This document shows positions 15,712 through 24,664 of a DNA stretch of 64,000 bases, one piece after another. The notes under the pieces are model-generated. The model saw nothing but the letters and a program-made list of their open reading frames with translations. It was not told the DNA's origin and searched no databases. Position 1 is the stretch's first letter, and each line of letters begins with the position of its first letter. Both the position numbers and the translations under genes were made by a program. The DNA comes from Bdellovibrionales bacterium GWA2_49_15 (GTDB lineage: Bacteria; Bdellovibrionota; Bacteriovoracia; Bacteriovoracales; Bacteriovoracaceae). The stretch lies in NCBI GenBank assembly GCA_001769855.1, contig MEPP01000021.1, forward strand, positions 124,001 through 188,000. Direction: 5' to 3'.

Positions 15712-17988
15712 GTGTTGGTGAAAAGAATAAACTTCCTTGCTGTCTTCTTGATAGCGACTTTGGTGGGTGGTTGTATGAGTACGACCTCGCCGACGAAGTT
15801 GGAAACTGTTGATCAGGCAGCGCTGAGCTATTCTGAAGATTTTTGCAAAGGCGCGGCACTCACAGATAGTCCCTTCGCCAATAGCACGAGCGGAGGTGAC
15901 GGACTCACGAGTCAGACAGCGTATGTGATTTGTACCGCTCTGCAATTTAACAACATCGGGAGTAACACGGCCTATTGGAACAAGCAGTTTGTCATGCTTC
16001 AAAATATCAACATGATCTCCTATAGCGTTCTCACCTATAACAAGATTGGTAATTCCACCACACCTTTTACCGGTGTCATGAATGGCAATAATAAACGTCT
16101 TCTAAATCTAAACTTTCCCAGTACCTCTGACTACGTCGGAGTTTTTGGTGCCTTGGGCGCCAACGGTGTCGTGAAGAACATGCAATTATCAAATATTATC
16201 ATCGGCGGTAATGACTATGTGGGAATTTTGGTGGGCGAGAATCAGGGAGGAGAAATTCGCAATGTGACAGTTACGGCTCCCTATGTTACCGGAACCGGTG
16301 ATTACGTTGGCGGACTGGTGGGTAGAAATTCTTTGGGCACCATTTATGATTCCTCAGTAACTTTTACTTCAGGCTCCACCAGTGTCACCGGAAATTCAAA
16401 TGTCGGTGGTCTAGTGGGAAAAATAGATTATGGACTTTTGCAGGATTCATTTGTTGCAGGCATGGGGGTCTCCAGCGTTGGGAATTATGCCGGCGGCCTG
16501 GTTGGTGCCAATGAGTCCGGAGGGCAGATTCGTTCCTCCTATGCCAAGCTTACCAGTAGCGTTATCGGTGGGGGAGACAATATAGGTGGTGTCATTGGTT
16601 ATAATAATGGCCTGCTCTATAAGAGTTACGTTGAGCTTGCTCGAGTGACAGGTGACGAATATGTCGGTGGCATTGTCGGATACAACGACGCTGGACTCAT
16701 TCAGGAGTCTCGCGCCAAGGTTACGACTCGGGTGAATGGGGTCAAAGATATTGGCGGAGGTGTCGGTTATAATGCAACAGGAACTGTGCTTTCAAGTTAC
16801 ACTGAATCACTTTTGGTGACTGGCACCTCAAGTAATATTGGCGGTCTTGTTGGTCGAAATATCAGTGGCCTGATCACCAGCTCCTACGCCAAAGTGACAA
16901 CCGTGAGTTCGACCGTCGCGGGCACAGGTAATGTGGGCGGTCTGGTGGGGATGAACGGTACCGGCCTGGGAAAAATTAAAAATTCCTATGCAGAAACTAC
17001 CAATATTACCGCCACCACGGGAGATTACGTCGGTGGACTCGTCGGTTACAATACGGGTGGTGAAATTTCAGACTCCTATGCCAAATCGAGCACGTCAATT
17101 TCTGGAGTAACGTACGTGGGCGGTTTGCTTGGAGGGAATGGCTCAGGTTTTTTATCTTCCAACTATGCAGAGGTGAAAGCGGTTTCGGCCTCGACCAGTC
17201 ATGTCGGTGGCTTCGTCGGCAAGGCCGAAGCTGAGGGCTATATTTCCAAATGTTATGCCAAGTCCTCAGGTACCATTTCGGCACCGACTTATACCGGGGG
17301 CTTTGTGGGGTACGCACAAGGACAGATCGTAGAATCCTATGCCTTACCCACCACGGTTACTGGTACCATCATAAGTACAGGAGGATTTGCCGGCTATCTT
17401 CTCTCCGCGTTTCTTGCGAATGTGTACACCCGCTCTTCACTGGGAACTCTTTCGGGTGCCACTGAAGTCGGTGGCTTCGTGGGAAGTATTGTAAATTCTA
17501 CCGTGATCAATTCTTACGCGGTATGGGCGCTAGTATCCGGCACCGGGGAATATGTTGGCGGCCACACGGGGATTGCCAGTACTAGTAATATTGATAATTC
17601 TTTTTCAGTCTCCAGCCTCTCCGGCGTGAGCGCTTTAACTCCGCCGACCATCGGCCTTTTCATCGGATCATTACCGACTGCTGAATCGGCTCCCCTGATT
17701 GGCAAAACGCTGGAACGCGCTTATGCTGACTGGAACGTGATCAGGACATGCGCAAATCCCGGGGGCATCTTAGTTTGCAATGTGAACTGTGCCAATACCA
17801 TTACAGGACTTAAGTGCTTTGCCGATGATGGAGTAACGGTGCTGGGGACAAATGCTGGCACCTTTGAAATGGAAACTGGTGTTAATGACTACACCAATTT
17901 CTATTATAAAACTAACGCGCCTTTATCTTCCTGGGATTTCACGAATTTCTGGAAGGAGAACACTTCTGACTATCCAACTCTTCGGTAG
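15712..17988 (+). CDS. Lipoprotein built of GLUG-type repeats
   Basis: A basic start (KRINF), hydrophobic FLAVFLIATL and lipobox VGGC predict a lipoprotein. From about residue 140 to 640 there are roughly seventeen repeats of 25-35 residues with the core Y-V-G-G-L-V-G-x-N and a second half ending S-S-Y-A-K, the pattern of GLUG motifs, which form a right-handed beta-solenoid. A Cys-containing C-terminal domain (TCANPGG, CNVNCAN, LKCFADDG) follows. It is probably exposed on the surface and may be an adhesin. GGGGGA at 15702-15707 precedes three possible non-ATG starts (GTG 15712, TTG 15715, GTG 15718). Confidence 0.75.
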   Translation: MLVKRINFLAVFLIATLVGGCMSTTSPTKLETVDQAALSYSEDFCKGAALTDSPFANSTSGGDGLTSQTAYVICTALQFNNIGSNTAYWNKQFVMLQNINMISYSVLTYNKIGNSTTPFTGVMNGNNKRLLNLNFPSTSDYVGVFGALGANGVVKNMQLSNIIIGGNDYVGILVGENQGGEIRNVTVTAPYVTGTGDYVGGLVGRNSLGTIYDSSVTFTSGSTSVTGNSNVGGLVGKIDYGLLQDSFVAGMGVSSVGNYAGGLVGANESGGQIRSSYAKLTSSVIGGGDNIGGVIGYNNGLLYKSYVELARVTGDEYVGGIVGYNDAGLIQESRAKVTTRVNGVKDIGGGVGYNATGTVLSSYTESLLVTGTSSNIGGLVGRNISGLITSSYAKVTTVSSTVAGTGNVGGLVGMNGTGLGKIKNSYAETTNITATTGDYVGGLVGYNTGGEISDSYAKSSTSISGVTYVGGLLGGNGSGFLSSNYAEVKAVSASTSHVGGFVGKAEAEGYISKCYAKSSGTISAPTYTGGFVGYAQGQIVESYALPTTVTGTIISTGGFAGYLLSAFLANVYTRSSLGTLSGATEVGGFVGSIVNSTVINSYAVWALVSGTGEYVGGHTGIASTSNIDNSFSVSSLSGVSALTPPTIGLFIGSLPTAESAPLIGKTLERAYADWNVIRTCANPGGILVCNVNCANTITGLKCFADDGVTVLGTNAGTFEMETGVNDYTNFYYKTNAPLSSWDFTNFWKENTSDYPTLR

Positions 17989-18013
17989 AAAAACCTCGCC
18001 CTATCTCTCCAAA

Positions 18014-18325
18014 ATGTTAAAAATTCTGGCCGTTCTAATGTTTCTCGGAATTCTATACCTCTGGTTTAAGGAAGAGATGTACGTTTGGTTGTGTGAAAAT
18101 GAGGAGGCCAGCGCCGCCTGCACCATTGTGGGCATGATGAATGAAGAGCACGGCTATTATGATTCGGCCGATAGCTATTATGAAAAGGCCTGTAAGCAGG
18201 ACTATGCACTGGGGTGTTTTAAGCGCGGCCTTCTGGCCCGGGAGCGAAAGCAGAAGGATATCGCCCGGGAGTATCTTCAGCGAGCGTGTAAGCTAGGACA
18301 TAAAGATGCTTGTGGTCTTCTCTGA
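18014..18325 (+). CDS. Sel1-like repeat protein with membrane anchor
   Basis: N-terminal membrane helix (ILAVLMFLGILYLWF) followed by cysteine-paired Sel1-like units (YYDSADSYYEKACKQDYALGC and AREYLQRACKLGHKDACGLL), as in Helicobacter cysteine-rich Hcp proteins, where each helix pair is bridged by a disulfide. It would face the periplasm. The ATG at 18014 has no ribosome site; AAGGAG at 17953-17958 lies 7 bases before an in-frame CTG (17966), still inside the GLUG gene, so an alternative start overlapping that gene is possible. The last 33 bases overlap the convergent receiver gene. Confidence 0.6.
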   Translation: MLKILAVLMFLGILYLWFKEEMYVWLCENEEASAACTIVGMMNEEHGYYDSADSYYEKACKQDYALGCFKRGLLARERKQKDIAREYLQRACKLGHKDACGLL

Positions 18326-18715
18326 TAAGAGGGAGTTAATGATCTGCAGGAGCTTTTCAGGCGGAGCCGGTTTCTTTAGCCAGACATTTCCGGCACCGTG
18401 GAAGGAGGCATCAAATTCCGGGAGTTCCTCCAGGCTTTGAGAGGTAAAAAGAACGAACGGGATTTCGGGATTGTGAGCACGCACGTACTTCCAAACATCG
18501 CCGCCATTCTTCAAAGGTATGCAGTAATCGCAAACGATTAAATCAAAGTTGGGATTTTCTTTTAAGAGCGCCATCGCCTGGGGGCCATTCTCACAGGCAG
18601 TGACTGAGTTACGATTGTACTTTGAAATATTTTGGCAGTGTAAACGACGTCGTAAAAACGAGCCGTATAAGTTATGAACATCCGGGTCATCATCGATAAA
18701 TAAGAGTTTTGCCAT
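18293..18715 (-). CDS. Single-domain response regulator (CheY-like receiver)
   Basis: 140 residues, receiver domain only. Visible are the acidic pair FIDDDPD (~7-11), phospho-acceptor Asp in LIVCDYCIPLKNGG (~63), the Thr/Ser position in FVLFTSQS and the conserved Lys in WLKKPAPPEKL. No output domain follows, so it would signal by protein contact. No kinase is adjacent; a large hybrid kinase lies about 6 kb downstream on the same strand. Its 3' end overlaps the Sel1-like gene by 33 bases. Confidence 0.85.
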   Translation of the reverse strand: MAKLLFIDDDPDVHNLYGSFLRRRLHCQNISKYNRNSVTACENGPQAMALLKENPNFDLIVCDYCIPLKNGGDVWKYVRAHNPEIPFVLFTSQSLEELPEFDASFHGAGNVWLKKPAPPEKLLQIINSLLSEKTTSIFMS

Positions 18716-18844
18716 GAGTGTTCATTGCATTTGGATGCGATTGATGTCAATGGCGTTCGCAATTCTCCCTATAACTGGGCATTTCCAGAAAAAAATTTCA
18801 TAGGGGATTTTTTTAATTCTCAGGAAAAGTTTAGAGTTCTGCCC

Positions 18845-21049
18845 TTATTCGCCAATGGTTGCTTCCGCTACTAAGGCCAGGATAGCTCCAATATTCAATC
18901 GGCGAGCGGTCACATCTTTCTTGTTGCCAAAAAGATGGAAGAACACGGCTTCGATTGTCGAAGGAACCTTCATCTTTTTTAAGATAAAAAGATAAATCGA
19001 TTTTCCCAGAGTTTCTTGAGAGGGCTTGAGTTTGGCAAAGCCCATAATGGTTTGCTTGAAAACGATCCAGCCTTGCTCAATTTCATCGCGGTCCATAATG
19101 TTGTTGTAATTCATGTCATAACGAATGAAGGTCGTTTCAATGTTGGATAGGCTGACGAACAGTCGTCCGATGTCGACCGTTGACATCGGCACATTGATAT
19201 CACGTATTTCCTTGGCGAAGCTTTCAACGCTTATGAGAAATTGCTCAATCTCTGCGTCGGGAGAAAAGACAAGGTAGTCGTAAAGCTTGGGGAAGTAACG
19301 CTCGTACTTCAGGTCATTCATTAAGGTTGAAAAGAAGTACTGGCGATAGCACTGCACTTCAAAGCTTTTATTTTCCACATCCACCACTGGACAGTGGGCC
19401 TTTAAGGCCTCATACATGTCTAAGGCCAGAGTGCGGGAGGAAAGAATGTTGGCCACATACTCAGTCGCCTCGTCGAGACGAATCAAGCCGTCTCCATCGG
19501 ACTGATACTGAAAGAGGTCCGACGAATTCATGGCCTCAGATAGGAAGCGTTCAAAAAAGTGCGGCCATAAATCGAACTCAACCATGGCGGTCTTTACATC
19601 GAGGAGAAGCGTGCGTAACTCATTAATGGTGGCGGCCATGAACAGGGGTTTGCCAGTCGCGGGGTCGATTTTAGGGTGGCCATAGGCCGCGAGGGCCTTG
19701 CCCAATCCGAAACGAAGAACCGTTTGCAGATTGATGCCGTAGAGAAATCGTTTGTAACTATTGGAATAATATTGAATATTTTCTGGCGAATGAAAGACCC
19801 GATATTGGGTGACAATCGCTTTGAATTCGGTCCACAGCTCAAAGACTCGCGGGCGCGCAAATTCGGCGTATTCGGGAAGTTCCGGGCGGACAAGATCTTT
19901 GAGCGGATCCGGACTTTCCATGGCGTCTTTCATATACTCAAAGGTGATGTCATTAAAGTAGTACTGCTCGAAGACGGCAACACCCCAGCTCAAAACCTTA
20001 TTGATATCACCAAATGTGTAAATATTGGCATCGGAACCGATAAGTTTGGTTTTTACGTTGACGATGGATTCCTCTATATTGCGTATCTTGAAGTCAAATT
20101 TTCCTTCGGTCAGCTTTTCAACCACATTGATTAATTCGTTGTGCTTGAAAATGTGCTCATCGGCACCCCAAGGGTAAAAAAGATTACCCAGCAAGCGCGT
20201 TCGTTGTAAGAAAAAGAGGGCCTTGTCCTTTTTTTCCGGCGCGTTGGCATCCAGGTAATAAACAAAGTCGAAGACTAAAAGCACGGCTTGACCGACTTTT
20301 GGGATGATGGCGGTAATCTCGTCAGTCGAGATCGTTGCTCTGTCGCCGCCAATGAAAAGTTTCTTAACGAAGAGGAAGCTTTCAATCAGTTCCAGGTCAA
20401 ATTGATCATCACTCAAATCCATGGATTTCTTGAGTTCAGTGATAAATTCCATCACGTTGAGTTGGGAGGACGGTCCACGGGCGCGGCCTAAAATTTCTAC
20501 GAAGTCTTTGGTCAGGTTGGTTAGGAGATATTCAATTTGAGGTCGAAAATCCCAATAATTCTTTTTCTCATCGACGATTTTCTTCAGGATGTGGTTGATG
20601 GGGGCGCCAAAGCGGTTGGCCATGCGCACGAGATCGAAGATGTTGTGGATGTTTTGGACCGAAATCTGGTGCCGTTGATCGCGTAGTAAAAGGGTGTTCA
20701 GCTCAAACAAAAAACGCAGTGATTTGATCATTGCGTTACTTTCTTTGACGAAGAACTTATTGATGAATTTTTCCAGGTCCTCACGTCTTACGATATTTGA
20801 GTCGGGGCGGTTTACGAATTCGGAGAACTGCTTAAGATTGTTTTCGACGCAGGTGATGTCGGCGGTGACATCGACCTCGAGAAGCTTTTTGAGTCGATCA
20901 GCATCGATCTTGCAGCTATTTTGGAAGTTGCCGACATCATAACTGTCTGATTCTAAAGGAGCATCCTTCTTGAAACAGCCTGCAAGGCATAAGCACACGA
21001 AGGATAAGGCCCACCAAGTCCCAACGCTTTTAAATCGCTTACAAATCAT
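18845..21049 (-). CDS. Large lipoprotein with EF-hand-like loops
   Basis: 734 residues from the ATG at 21049. A basic N-terminus, a hydrophobic ALSFVCLC and lipobox LAGC give a lipoprotein. The rest is largely helical with no family I recognise. Two segments match the 12-residue EF-hand calcium loop: QSDGDGLIRLDE (~516-527, Gln in place of the first Asp) and DMNYNNIMDRDE (~645-656, full set of ligand positions). Weaker acidic loops occur at GGDRATISTDE and GSDANIYTFGD. Calcium binding is therefore plausible. An alternative start nine codons upstream gives a longer n-region. Confidence 0.6.
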   Translation of the reverse strand: MICKRFKSVGTWWALSFVCLCLAGCFKKDAPLESDSYDVGNFQNSCKIDADRLKKLLEVDVTADITCVENNLKQFSEFVNRPDSNIVRREDLEKFINKFFVKESNAMIKSLRFLFELNTLLLRDQRHQISVQNIHNIFDLVRMANRFGAPINHILKKIVDEKKNYWDFRPQIEYLLTNLTKDFVEILGRARGPSSQLNVMEFITELKKSMDLSDDQFDLELIESFLFVKKLFIGGDRATISTDEITAIIPKVGQAVLLVFDFVYYLDANAPEKKDKALFFLQRTRLLGNLFYPWGADEHIFKHNELINVVEKLTEGKFDFKIRNIEESIVNVKTKLIGSDANIYTFGDINKVLSWGVAVFEQYYFNDITFEYMKDAMESPDPLKDLVRPELPEYAEFARPRVFELWTEFKAIVTQYRVFHSPENIQYYSNSYKRFLYGINLQTVLRFGLGKALAAYGHPKIDPATGKPLFMAATINELRTLLLDVKTAMVEFDLWPHFFERFLSEAMNSSDLFQYQSDGDGLIRLDEATEYVANILSSRTLALDMYEALKAHCPVVDVENKSFEVQCYRQYFFSTLMNDLKYERYFPKLYDYLVFSPDAEIEQFLISVESFAKEIRDINVPMSTVDIGRLFVSLSNIETTFIRYDMNYNNIMDRDEIEQGWIVFKQTIMGFAKLKPSQETLGKSIYLFILKKMKVPSTIEAVFFHLFGNKKDVTARRLNIGAILALVAEATIGE

Positions 21050-21289
21050 ACTTCTCTCTCCCAGTCTCGTTTCCAAGCACTCCCTACTGTTAAGTAAAGC
21101 ATGACAGGCCCCGGGAGTCTTGTCGATGACCTGGGGACGAAATTGCCGGAGTTGATTAGTCGATTAATTCGTGCAAATTGGATAAACTTGCTCCCTAGGG
21201 TAAATATTTAACTTTCAGATGACAATAATTCTGGGGGCTCAAAGTTGAGTCATTTGACACATTAATTCAATATTAGGCAGGATGGAAAG

Positions 21290-22582
21290 ATGCTTTATTG
21301 TTTAGTCATAAGTTTTGTGGCGGTTCTTTTCCTAATTCCACGATCACATGCCGAAACCGGATTTTCCTACCAAGAGCTTGGACGCTTGAACACGCCCGCC
21401 ATGAGTGGGGCTTCGCCTCGTTGGTTCGGCGTCGATTTCGAGAAGGGCAAGGACTATAAAAGTGAGTACTCAAGCTACCTGAAATTTCATATGCGCTACT
21501 TCGGCGAGGAGCGGGGGGCGATCTATTCTGCGCCCGAGGCCTACCTAAGAACTGAGCGCGGCCATACCCAAATGTATTACGGCCGGCACATTTTGGACTG
21601 GAATCCCCATGAGAAGTTCTGGCTTTTAGGTGATCTGAACGCCCAGAGAGGTTTCAACCTGCTGGAAGAAGACATGGAAGGTCTGGCCGGAATCCATCTG
21701 ATCAATCAGCAAGAGCTGCTTAAAATCGATATCTTTGCCTCCTACGTTTATATTCCCCAGCTTAATCCCGGGTATAAAATTAAAAATGGCGATGTTACGG
21801 CCCCTAATGAGTGGAGCAAGTTGCCTCCCGAGCAGGTTTTTTATAACGGGGCCAAGGTTCCCATTTATTACGAGCTGGATATGCCGGAGATGAAGACCAT
21901 TATTTTTCAGCCCTCCATAGGTGGCCGGGTGAAGATGAACTGGTCTGAGCGAGGTGGGGTCTCGGTGTATGGGCTTTATAAGCCGGAAAACCAGGTCCGT
22001 CTCAATGCCACCGGACACTACGAGCAAGATGTTGAGGAGCAGGCCAGGGTTCGGGCCAAGCCTTTTGCCAATCACCACTGGATTTATGGTGCTGAAACCG
22101 AGCAAGCCGTGGGAGACTTTGTGGCCCAGGTGGGTGGGATGGCTGTCGTCCCCGAACGCGGAGTGGACCCCACCTTTAAGTTTGAGCCGCTTAAAATTGA
22201 GCCAGTCTATGAGGACTATTATTATGGTTTCGGAAGTCTAACCTATAATCAACCCGAATTTTCCTTCGGGCTTCATCAGGTCAAATCTTTCTCACCACCG
22301 GCCCAAGGCCAAAATCTCTTTGGAAAAAAGATTCGTTGGCAGAATGCCTCTGGCGTAAGTGGCAATTATCATTTGAATGATTATTGGTCCTTCGATGTTT
22401 CTTATCGATATGACTGGCAGCTACAGGACAGGTTGTGGGTCCAGTCGGTCAATTATCGCGTGACCAAACAAGCCACGGTCACCGCCGGACTTGAAATGTT
22501 GGATTCCCCGAATGCCGATAGCTTTTGGAGTTCGTACCGTTCTAACGACACAAGTTATGCACGGCTAAATTACATCTTCTAA
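21290..22582 (+). CDS. Outer-membrane beta-barrel-type protein
   Basis: 430 residues with an N-terminal signal peptide (LVISFVAVLFLIPRSHA, cleavage near AETGF). The mature part alternates short hydrophobic/aromatic strands and turns (YARLNYIF, GLHQVKSF, WSFDVSYRYDW) and ends with an aromatic Phe preceded by alternating residues, the usual BAM recognition signal for outer-membrane barrels. No specific family was recognised. It converges with the amidohydrolase gene and shares 4 bases with it. Confidence 0.65.
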   Translation: MLYCLVISFVAVLFLIPRSHAETGFSYQELGRLNTPAMSGASPRWFGVDFEKGKDYKSEYSSYLKFHMRYFGEERGAIYSAPEAYLRTERGHTQMYYGRHILDWNPHEKFWLLGDLNAQRGFNLLEEDMEGLAGIHLINQQELLKIDIFASYVYIPQLNPGYKIKNGDVTAPNEWSKLPPEQVFYNGAKVPIYYELDMPEMKTIIFQPSIGGRVKMNWSERGGVSVYGLYKPENQVRLNATGHYEQDVEEQARVRAKPFANHHWIYGAETEQAVGDFVAQVGGMAVVPERGVDPTFKFEPLKIEPVYEDYYYGFGSLTYNQPEFSFGLHQVKSFSPPAQGQNLFGKKIRWQNASGVSGNYHLNDYWSFDVSYRYDWQLQDRLWVQSVNYRVTKQATVTAGLEMLDSPNADSFWSSYRSNDTSYARLNYIF

Positions 22583-23841
22583 TAAATGCAACCACCTAAT
22601 TCTTGCGGAAGATAAAAAACTTCACGGCGAAGTTGTGTTCCTGTTGTGGGGTGATGGAGCGTTCGCTTGGAAACAAAATCGAAGAGCAGCGGATTGTAAT
22701 GGTAGATTTGATTTAAGGATTCACGCTCTGACTCCGTGATATAACCCAGATCTTTCCATTGGGAAGTTCGATAAATCCAGTTAATGGCGGGAAGGGGATA
22801 GTCTGAGCCGTTGACGAGACGGGTCTGTAGTTCGGGGTGACTTAATATGGTGAGCAGGGGCTCTCCCAGGCGCGTATGGAGAGTGACGGCCGAGAGTTCG
22901 CCATAGAGTACGCCCTTGTACTTATCTTCGTTGAAGAGACGCCAGAAAAGTTGGAAACAGGATTTTTGTCCTCCCTGCTCGAAGTCTTCACATTCTCCCA
23001 GGCTGGCGACGTGGGCCATAATAATTTTAACGCCTTTATCGAGAGGCCTTCGGTAAAGGAGAGGGTTCCCGAGCTTTTGAAATTGCTCTCCATCAACCGC
23101 ACGCTCTTCTCCCACATGAGTCAGAATCGCCATATTTAACTCTTTAACCTTATCGTAGTAGGCATCCAGCTGGGTGCGACTGGGATCAATATGCATGGAA
23201 TTGGGAAGCCATTTGATAAATCGTACTCCCAGCTTTCCCCATTTTTCCAATTCCGAGATGGCATCTTTTCGATAGGGATGAACGGAAATAACAGGGGTAA
23301 AGATCTCCGGATATTTTTGAGAGAGGTCCCAAATAGTCTGATTGGGCATATAGAAGGAAGTCTGCTCAGGGTTGGCCGTGCCGTCCTCATTGTAGTGCTT
23401 GTCGAAGGCCAAAAGATGGGCCTTGCCGGGCAGCTTGCCAAATTTCCATAGGTCGACAATTCGGCTGACGTAATCCTTGTTGATTTTTTCAGGTGCCTGT
23501 AGCTCGGATTTTTGTATTCCGGCGGCGTTGAGGTAAATTTTAAATTTTAAATAGGTCGATAAGTTAGCGCGCGATTGAGTCTTGGGATTTACCCAGGGAG
23601 TTATAGTGGTCTCAAAGTTATCATGCTCGTGCCCCATTCCGGCGACATGCAGATGCATGTCCCTCACACAGTCCGTGCGTAAGCCGGCCATGGCCTTGGC
23701 GATGAGATCGCGGGCCTCAGGGGTTAAAACCCCTTCCAGCTGCTCTGGAGGGCCGGAAAAATTACCCGCCAGCTTACTGATGGCGACATCACAGGAGGTG
23801 CTTGAGAGGATGACGGTGAGTAGGAGAATGAGATGTTTCAT
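22579..23841 (-). CDS. Amidohydrolase-superfamily lipoprotein
   Basis: 420 residues from the ATG at 23841, which gives a lipoprotein signal (LILLLTVILSSTSC). The mature part looks like a TIM-barrel metal hydrolase: DMHLHVAGMGHEHD supplies the first His-x-His pair, VISVHPY, ILTHVGEERAVDG and IIMAHVASLGECED supply later histidines, and VNGSDYPLP near the C-terminus supplies the catalytic Asp. This pattern resembles the amidohydrolase 2 group. Substrate unknown; the predicted location is unusual, because most relatives are cytoplasmic. The gene upstream on the same strand ends 11 bases before it. Confidence 0.72.
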   Translation of the reverse strand: MKHLILLLTVILSSTSCDVAISKLAGNFSGPPEQLEGVLTPEARDLIAKAMAGLRTDCVRDMHLHVAGMGHEHDNFETTITPWVNPKTQSRANLSTYLKFKIYLNAAGIQKSELQAPEKINKDYVSRIVDLWKFGKLPGKAHLLAFDKHYNEDGTANPEQTSFYMPNQTIWDLSQKYPEIFTPVISVHPYRKDAISELEKWGKLGVRFIKWLPNSMHIDPSRTQLDAYYDKVKELNMAILTHVGEERAVDGEQFQKLGNPLLYRRPLDKGVKIIMAHVASLGECEDFEQGGQKSCFQLFWRLFNEDKYKGVLYGELSAVTLHTRLGEPLLTILSHPELQTRLVNGSDYPLPAINWIYRTSQWKDLGYITESERESLNQIYHYNPLLFDFVSKRTLHHPTTGTQLRREVFYLPQELGGCIY

Positions 23842-23852
23842 ATGATGCCTTC

Positions 23853-24620
23853 TTAAAAAAGTAGCAGGCCTTTTTCTGGTTTCCAATTCCATAAAAAAAG
23901 AAAAGAAAAGACCTGTGAATCAGCGCGGGTATGGAAAATACCGGGGCCGGCCAAGAGCGTTTGGGCCTGGGCCTTTCGTTGCAGCAGGAGAAAAGTCATG
24001 GAGGATTTTTGCGAGGTATTTTGCATGGAGTTTTGCATCCTCATGAGAGCTGTGGCGTACTGATCGTTGATTTCCTGCCCCAGGATTCCGATAAAGTTAA
24101 CCAGGCGATCTTTTGAGGGGCCGGCCTCAAGGGTGGAGAGCTCGTCACTGAATCTGCGGTTGGGGTGATTAAAGCTCAGCGCGATGGTGCGTAGGTCTGC
24201 CATGAAAAAGGTCGATTTGAATTTCAAGGCCATGCGACCTCCGAAATAATCTTTGGTAACTCTTCCCTCACAATCGGTCACGCTGCAGTCGAAGGTGCTG
24301 AGGGATTTTGCCGCCCGAAAAACGGTCTCGCGTCCGGCCACCAGGCCAAAAAAAGAAACGGGATAAACTTCCAGGCGCCCGTCAAAGGCGTTGATGATCC
24401 CGCTGGTACGCGCACTTGCCATCGGGCGCACAAAACCATAAAGGACCGGGGATTTATCCCGGTTTTCCCAAACGGAAAGACTGTATCCGCCGGTGGCCTT
24501 CAGATAGACGGCCTGGGGAAAACTTCGCACTAAAGTTTCCAAACCCATGTCGAGTTGGGCCCGAACAGCGAGGGGAAGATTTATTAAAATAATCAGAATT
24601 ACGTACTTGAACCATCTCAT
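23853..24620 (-). CDS. Secreted protein of unknown function
   Basis: 255 residues with a signal peptide (YVILIILINLPLAVRA, cleavage before QLDMG). The mature part contains one cysteine pair (FDCSVTDCEG) and alternating strand-like segments that end in FLFLWNWKPEKGLLLF, so a small outer-membrane or periplasmic beta protein is possible. I do not recognise the family. It precedes the amidohydrolase lipoprotein by 11 bases on the same strand, suggesting a two-gene unit. Confidence 0.6.
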   Translation of the reverse strand: MRWFKYVILIILINLPLAVRAQLDMGLETLVRSFPQAVYLKATGGYSLSVWENRDKSPVLYGFVRPMASARTSGIINAFDGRLEVYPVSFFGLVAGRETVFRAAKSLSTFDCSVTDCEGRVTKDYFGGRMALKFKSTFFMADLRTIALSFNHPNRRFSDELSTLEAGPSKDRLVNFIGILGQEINDQYATALMRMQNSMQNTSQKSSMTFLLLQRKAQAQTLLAGPGIFHTRADSQVFSFLFLWNWKPEKGLLLF

Positions 24621-24664
24621 GGGTAACCATTGTAGAGAGCAATCCCCTTTTAGAGAAGGAGTTT

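Noticed and set aside
15499..16002. 167-codon minus-strand frame over the pip/GLUG promoter region
   Set aside because: Overlaps the pip start and GLUG gene start; composition not protein-like and no ribosome site.
21254..21276. Promoter TTGACA/TATTAG before the outer-membrane-type gene
   Set aside because: Spacing between the elements is only 11 bp, too short for a sigma70 promoter.
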